From the NCBI GenBank assembly GCA_000151295.1, contig GG745385.1:129631-140405 (forward strand): 10,775 nucleotides of DNA, written 5' to 3'. Source of the stretch: Allomyces macrogynus ATCC 38327 (lineage: Eukaryota; Blastocladiomycota; Blastocladiomycetes; Blastocladiales; Blastocladiaceae). Numbering within the stretch: the first letter of the stretch is position 1; each line of letters starts with the position of its first letter. Below the pieces are notes generated by a model that had not been told where the DNA came from, did no database searches, and saw nothing but the letters and a program-made list of their open reading frames with translations. Shown piece after piece: positions 8,801 through 10,775 of the stretch. The position numbers and the translations under genes were made by a program.

Positions 8801-9281
8801 CGACACGGGCAAAGTCGCGCACGTGCACGGGCGGTACCCCGTGAAAGAAACGTCGCGGTGGTTTGCGACATGGAAAACGCACGCGGTGCACCTGTACGCG
8901 AGCGACGGGTACCTGGCCCTCGTGCCGGATTCGGCCGAGACCGCCGGGCACCTGGGCACGATGGTGCGGCTCGCGGGGACCACGTTTGATCCAAACCCGG
9001 TGAATTACGCGTCCTGTCTGGCGATTCTCTCGCGCGGGCGCAGCTGGGTCGTGCAGTTTGAAAAGGACGAGGATCGCGACGCGTGGGCGAAGGTCATGGC
9101 GAGCGTGGCCACGGTGTCGGCCGTGTCGAGGTCCCGCAGCAAGGATCCGCGCGCGTCCGGGAACAAGGAGGCGGGCAAGTCGGGCACGAGCTTGCCGAGT
9201 GTGGCCTCGGAGGGGGTGCTGGCGACGGCGAATACGTCGCGGGGGATGTTGCCGGTGCGTGGGGCTGGGGCCAAGGACTGA
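5807..9281 (+). CDS. Class C (GABA-B-like) GPCR with Venus-flytrap domain and C-terminal PH-like domain, ten exons
   Basis: Exons: 5807-6029, 6098-6387, 6462-6594, 6654-6871, 6937-7310, 7369-7807, 7880-7895, 8064-8320, 8389-8445, 8523-9281; 921 residues, all phases consistent. Residues 39-58 form a signal-peptide core. About 62-460 is a periplasmic-binding-type ligand domain (FNIGVVLPFTGP at 63-74, FPRFFRTIPDDSQQGVA, MGWTHVNLL, HVWIGTDAMS), with no cysteine-rich linker, as in GABA-B receptors. Seven helices span about 469-722; Cys535 at the top of helix 3 and Cys618 in loop 2 are the expected disulfide pair, and VKTYRIWRIF ends helix 3. Residues 768-866 look like a PH domain ending in the helix DEDRDAWAKVM with Trp857. 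Family members signal through heterotrimeric G proteins at the plasma membrane; the ligand is unknown. The start is uncertain: ATG 5921 (Met39) puts the signal peptide directly at the N-terminus, and 5807 adds an arginine-rich stretch. Confidence 0.9.
7880..7895 (+). other. 16-nt micro-exon of the receptor gene
   Basis: Bounded by acceptor GCTAG and donor GTACGT, it encodes I-W-R-I-F plus one base of the next codon. Its inclusion joins VKTYR to DKSMRRLR and gives the VKTYRIWRIFDKS stretch expected at the cytoplasmic end of helix 3 in class C receptors. A CTGAC branch-like site lies near 7850. Confidence 0.85.
8038..8053 (+). repeat. Poly-C run of 16 in a receptor intron
   Basis: It lies in the 168-nt intron 7896-8063, ten bases before the acceptor GCTAG, where a polypyrimidine tract is expected. 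It is the longest homopolymer in the window. Confidence 0.9.
8817..9113 (+). other. Region encoding the PH-like domain of the receptor tail
   Basis: It encodes residues 768-866 of the receptor. Visible features are an opening strand pair (HVHGRYP, RWFATWKTHAVHLYAS), a middle region with hydrophobic strands, the strand SWVVQFEK, and the C-terminal helix DEDRDAWAKVMASV with the tryptophan typical of PH domains. A 45-residue Gly/Ala/Thr-rich linker separates it from helix 7, and a Ser/Lys/Arg-rich tail follows. PH domains bind phosphoinositides or proteins; I cannot assign a ligand. Confidence 0.7.
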
Positions 9282-9621
9282 TTGGGAGGTGGATGGGTGC
9301 AGAGACTGGATTAGGGGGGGACGACTAGCGGTAGGCCGGGATTATTTGGACCTTTGATAATCAAATGTGCGTCGTCTGAATGATGGACATGGTGAAAGGG
9401 ATGATTTGAGCACGCGGAGGCGGAGAAGTAATAGGGTTGCAGAAAGAATGAGCACAGTGTGAGCTCAAACGCTAGTTAGATTTCACCAAAGCATCATCAA
9501 TTCACAAGGTCCGCGGAAATATGAACGACAAGGCGGATGAGGACCGATGAAGGCCGACGAACGGCCATCTAAAAATTGAACCAGTCGGGATTATCCTCGT
9601 GTGTCTAGAGACAGTCTTCAG
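9282..9621. other. Spacer between receptor gene and second tRNA-Ser
   Basis: Presumably the 3' UTR of the receptor followed by the 3' trailer of the minus-strand tRNA. Composition drops towards A/T after about 9340. An odd palindrome TTTGAT-A-ATCAAA sits at 9353-9365, about 70 nt past the stop. I see no gene. Confidence 0.5.
9571..9575 (-). terminator. Probable Pol III terminator of second tRNA-Ser
   Basis: TTTTT on the transcribed strand, 46 nt beyond the tRNA 3' end, and the first T run of four or more on that strand. Confidence 0.45.
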
Positions 9622-9770
9622 CGACAACGACAGGATTCGAACCTGTGCAGGCAGAGCCTAATTGATTTCTAGTCAATCTCCTTAACCACTCGGACACGTT
9701 GTCGGATTTCTCGCTTGGTTGACCATGTTCAGTTGCCAACCATGTGCAGCAAATAATGATGTTGGACGCA
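9618..9770 (-). repeat. Duplicated tRNA-Ser unit, copy 2 (tRNA plus 5' flank)
   Basis: It matches 4994-5152 across the tRNA and its upstream flank, ending in the shared block GATGTTGGACGCA. The tRNA differs by one base, while the flank has diverged by many substitutions and one gap. Confidence 0.85.
9622..9703 (-). tRNA. tRNA-Ser (anticodon AGA), copy 2
   Basis: An 82-nt type-II tRNA with the same arms, loop CTAGAAA (anticodon AGA), variable arm and discriminator G as the first copy. The base at 9646 makes the outermost T-stem pair A-U, so the T stem ACAGG/CCTGT is fully paired. No intron is present. It lies 289 bp from the divergent UPF3 start and ends 340 bp from the convergent receptor gene. 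Confidence 0.97.
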
Positions 9771-9992
9771 TGAACACCCCAACCGAATCTCAAAAACCTG
9801 AAGAATGCCTGCATCGCTCTCGAACAACCCCCTCGGCTCTGTCATTTCACCCCCTCGGAGGTCATCCAACCCCCATCCCACACACCAACCAGACAAAGCC
9901 GACCACCACCGTCCGGGACGCGTCTGCCAGACTGCGACCGACCGCGAGAACGATCGACGCCCAACCAAGGACACCAAGTGCGCGCAACCACC

Positions 9993-10473
9993 ATGACGAC
10001 CAGCGCGCCCGCCGCCGCGCCCGTCGCGGCCACCCCGGTTACGGCCTCCTCCCGATCCCGACTCAAAGTCGTCGTGCGGCACTTACCCCCTTCGTTACCC
10101 GCGACCCTCTTCTTCGCGGACCTCGCGCGGATCACCGGCGCCTCCCTCGACACGACCCTTCTCTCGGCGCGCTACGCCGCCGGCCACGTGCCCCGCGCAA
10201 CGCTCCGGTTCGGCGGGTCCGGGAAACGCCCGACGCCCGGTGCGGCCTACCTCGAGTTCCGCACCGCGGCGGACGTGCAGGAAATGGCGCGCAAGTACGC
10301 GGGCCACGGGTTCGTCGACTCGCAGGGTACCGCGTACCCGGTCGCTGTCGAGTACGCGCTCTGGCAGCGGCGGTCGGGCGTCGCGTGGAAGGCGTCGGGC
10401 CAGGTGCCGCCGCGGCGCGCGGTCGGGGTGCCGGATCCGACGGCGGGGACGTTGGAGCGTTATCTGGAGTATC
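9993..10473 (+). CDS. UPF3: UPF3-like nonsense-mediated mRNA decay factor, N-terminal part only
   Basis: ATG at 9993 (context ACCACCATGA) opens 160 codons before the boundary at 10473. Residues 1-22 are Ala/Thr/Ser-rich. Residues 23-128 match the Smg4/UPF3 RRM-like domain: RLKVVVRHLPPSLPATLF (23-40), PGAAYLEFRTAADVQEM (82-98), and GHGFVDSQGTAYPVAVEYALWQ (104-125), the counterpart of the family segment in which a D-x-(K/Q)-G-x-x-Y-P motif precedes VE(F/Y)A. TLERYLEY (153-160) corresponds to the family's E-Y-(K/R)-K-F-L end of this domain. UPF3 bridges UPF2 and exon-junction complexes and shuttles between nucleus and cytoplasm. The C-terminal part, with any exon-junction-binding motif, is not in the window. 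At 10474 a GTAAGT follows and composition turns T-rich. The frame stays open to 10550 (reading EYRKFLALCG first), but with codons unlike the rest of the gene. Confidence 0.87.
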
Positions 10474-10775
10474 GTAAGTTTTTGGCTCTTTGTGGCTGCT
10501 TAATTTTGGTGATTACTCGGGTGTTGTTAATCTTAAATGGTGTTTGTTAGATTCGTGTTTTTTTGACTGGTGCTTCTATTCCTTGTCTGTGTCTTTGAAA
10601 TTTAGTTCAGGGGAATTTGTTTTTCAGTCATCCTTGTCTTTGGTAATTTTCTTTTGTTTGTTTGTACATATTTATTTTTCTGTTTATTTTTTTTATTTTA
10701 TTCTAATTGATTTTGTTACTTTTCTTATCTCTTTTACTGTTTCTCCGTATTGTGCTATATGTGTTTTTTTTTTTT
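10474..10775. other. T-rich terminal tract: possible UPF3 intron or assembly artefact
   Basis: From the GTAAGT at 10474 to the window end the plus strand is dominated by T, poor in A and C, and ends in 12 consecutive T (10764-10775). No other part of the window looks like this. Acceptor-like sites exist (for example TTTTTCAG ending near 10627), but joining UPF3 to what follows them gives no family-like continuation. I see no gene in it. Confidence 0.6.

Noticed and set aside
1..10775. Mobile elements, CRISPR arrays or a multi-gene defence-like system
   Set aside because: I found no transposase, reverse transcriptase, terminal repeats or regularly spaced repeats; the recognised genes are ordinary eukaryotic genes with introns.

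Overview
The window is eukaryotic nuclear DNA, strongly GC-rich, with short spliceosomal introns (mostly 58-88 nt), a cytosolic ribosomal protein gene, a nonsense-mediated-decay factor and two type-II tRNA-Ser genes. My best guess is a zoosporic early-diverging fungus, perhaps Blastocladiomycota. The reasons are compact GC-rich genes, a class C (GABA-B-like) receptor, and a YcnI-type protein with a GPI-like tail. A GC-rich protist cannot be excluded. I saw no mobile element, CRISPR array or prokaryotic operon.

Layout, left to right. Bases 1-864 hold no gene I can support, apart from a probable 3' UTR. The gene for 40S ribosomal protein uS10/RPS20 follows on the minus strand (865-1236). Upstream of it, also on the minus strand, is a two-exon, ten-helix SLC35F-type transporter (1681-2908). 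A 1.1 kb divergent intergenic region holds two similar promoter-like blocks. The second leads to a two-exon secreted DUF1775/YcnI-like protein on the plus strand (4016-4775). A tRNA-Ser(AGA) lies on the minus strand (4998-5079). Then comes a ten-exon class C GPCR on the plus strand (about 5807-9281): signal peptide, Venus-flytrap ligand-binding domain, seven helices and a PH-like domain in the cytoplasmic tail. A second, nearly identical tRNA-Ser(AGA) follows on the minus strand (9622-9703). Last is the N-terminal part of UPF3 on the plus strand (from 9993), which is lost at about 10473 where the sequence abruptly turns T-rich up to the window end.

The genes do not form one pathway. RPS20, the tRNAs and UPF3 are translation and mRNA-surveillance housekeeping. 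The transporter, the YcnI-like protein and the receptor act in membranes or at the cell surface. The observations most worth follow-up are the receptor-PH fusion, the apparently GPI-anchored YcnI protein with a predicted N-terminal histidine, the unusual 5' splice-site consensus (GTRCGY), a 16-nt micro-exon, the duplicated tRNA-Ser unit, and the compositional break inside UPF3. Exon joins were worked out by hand from reading frame and family conservation; no transcript data or database search was available.
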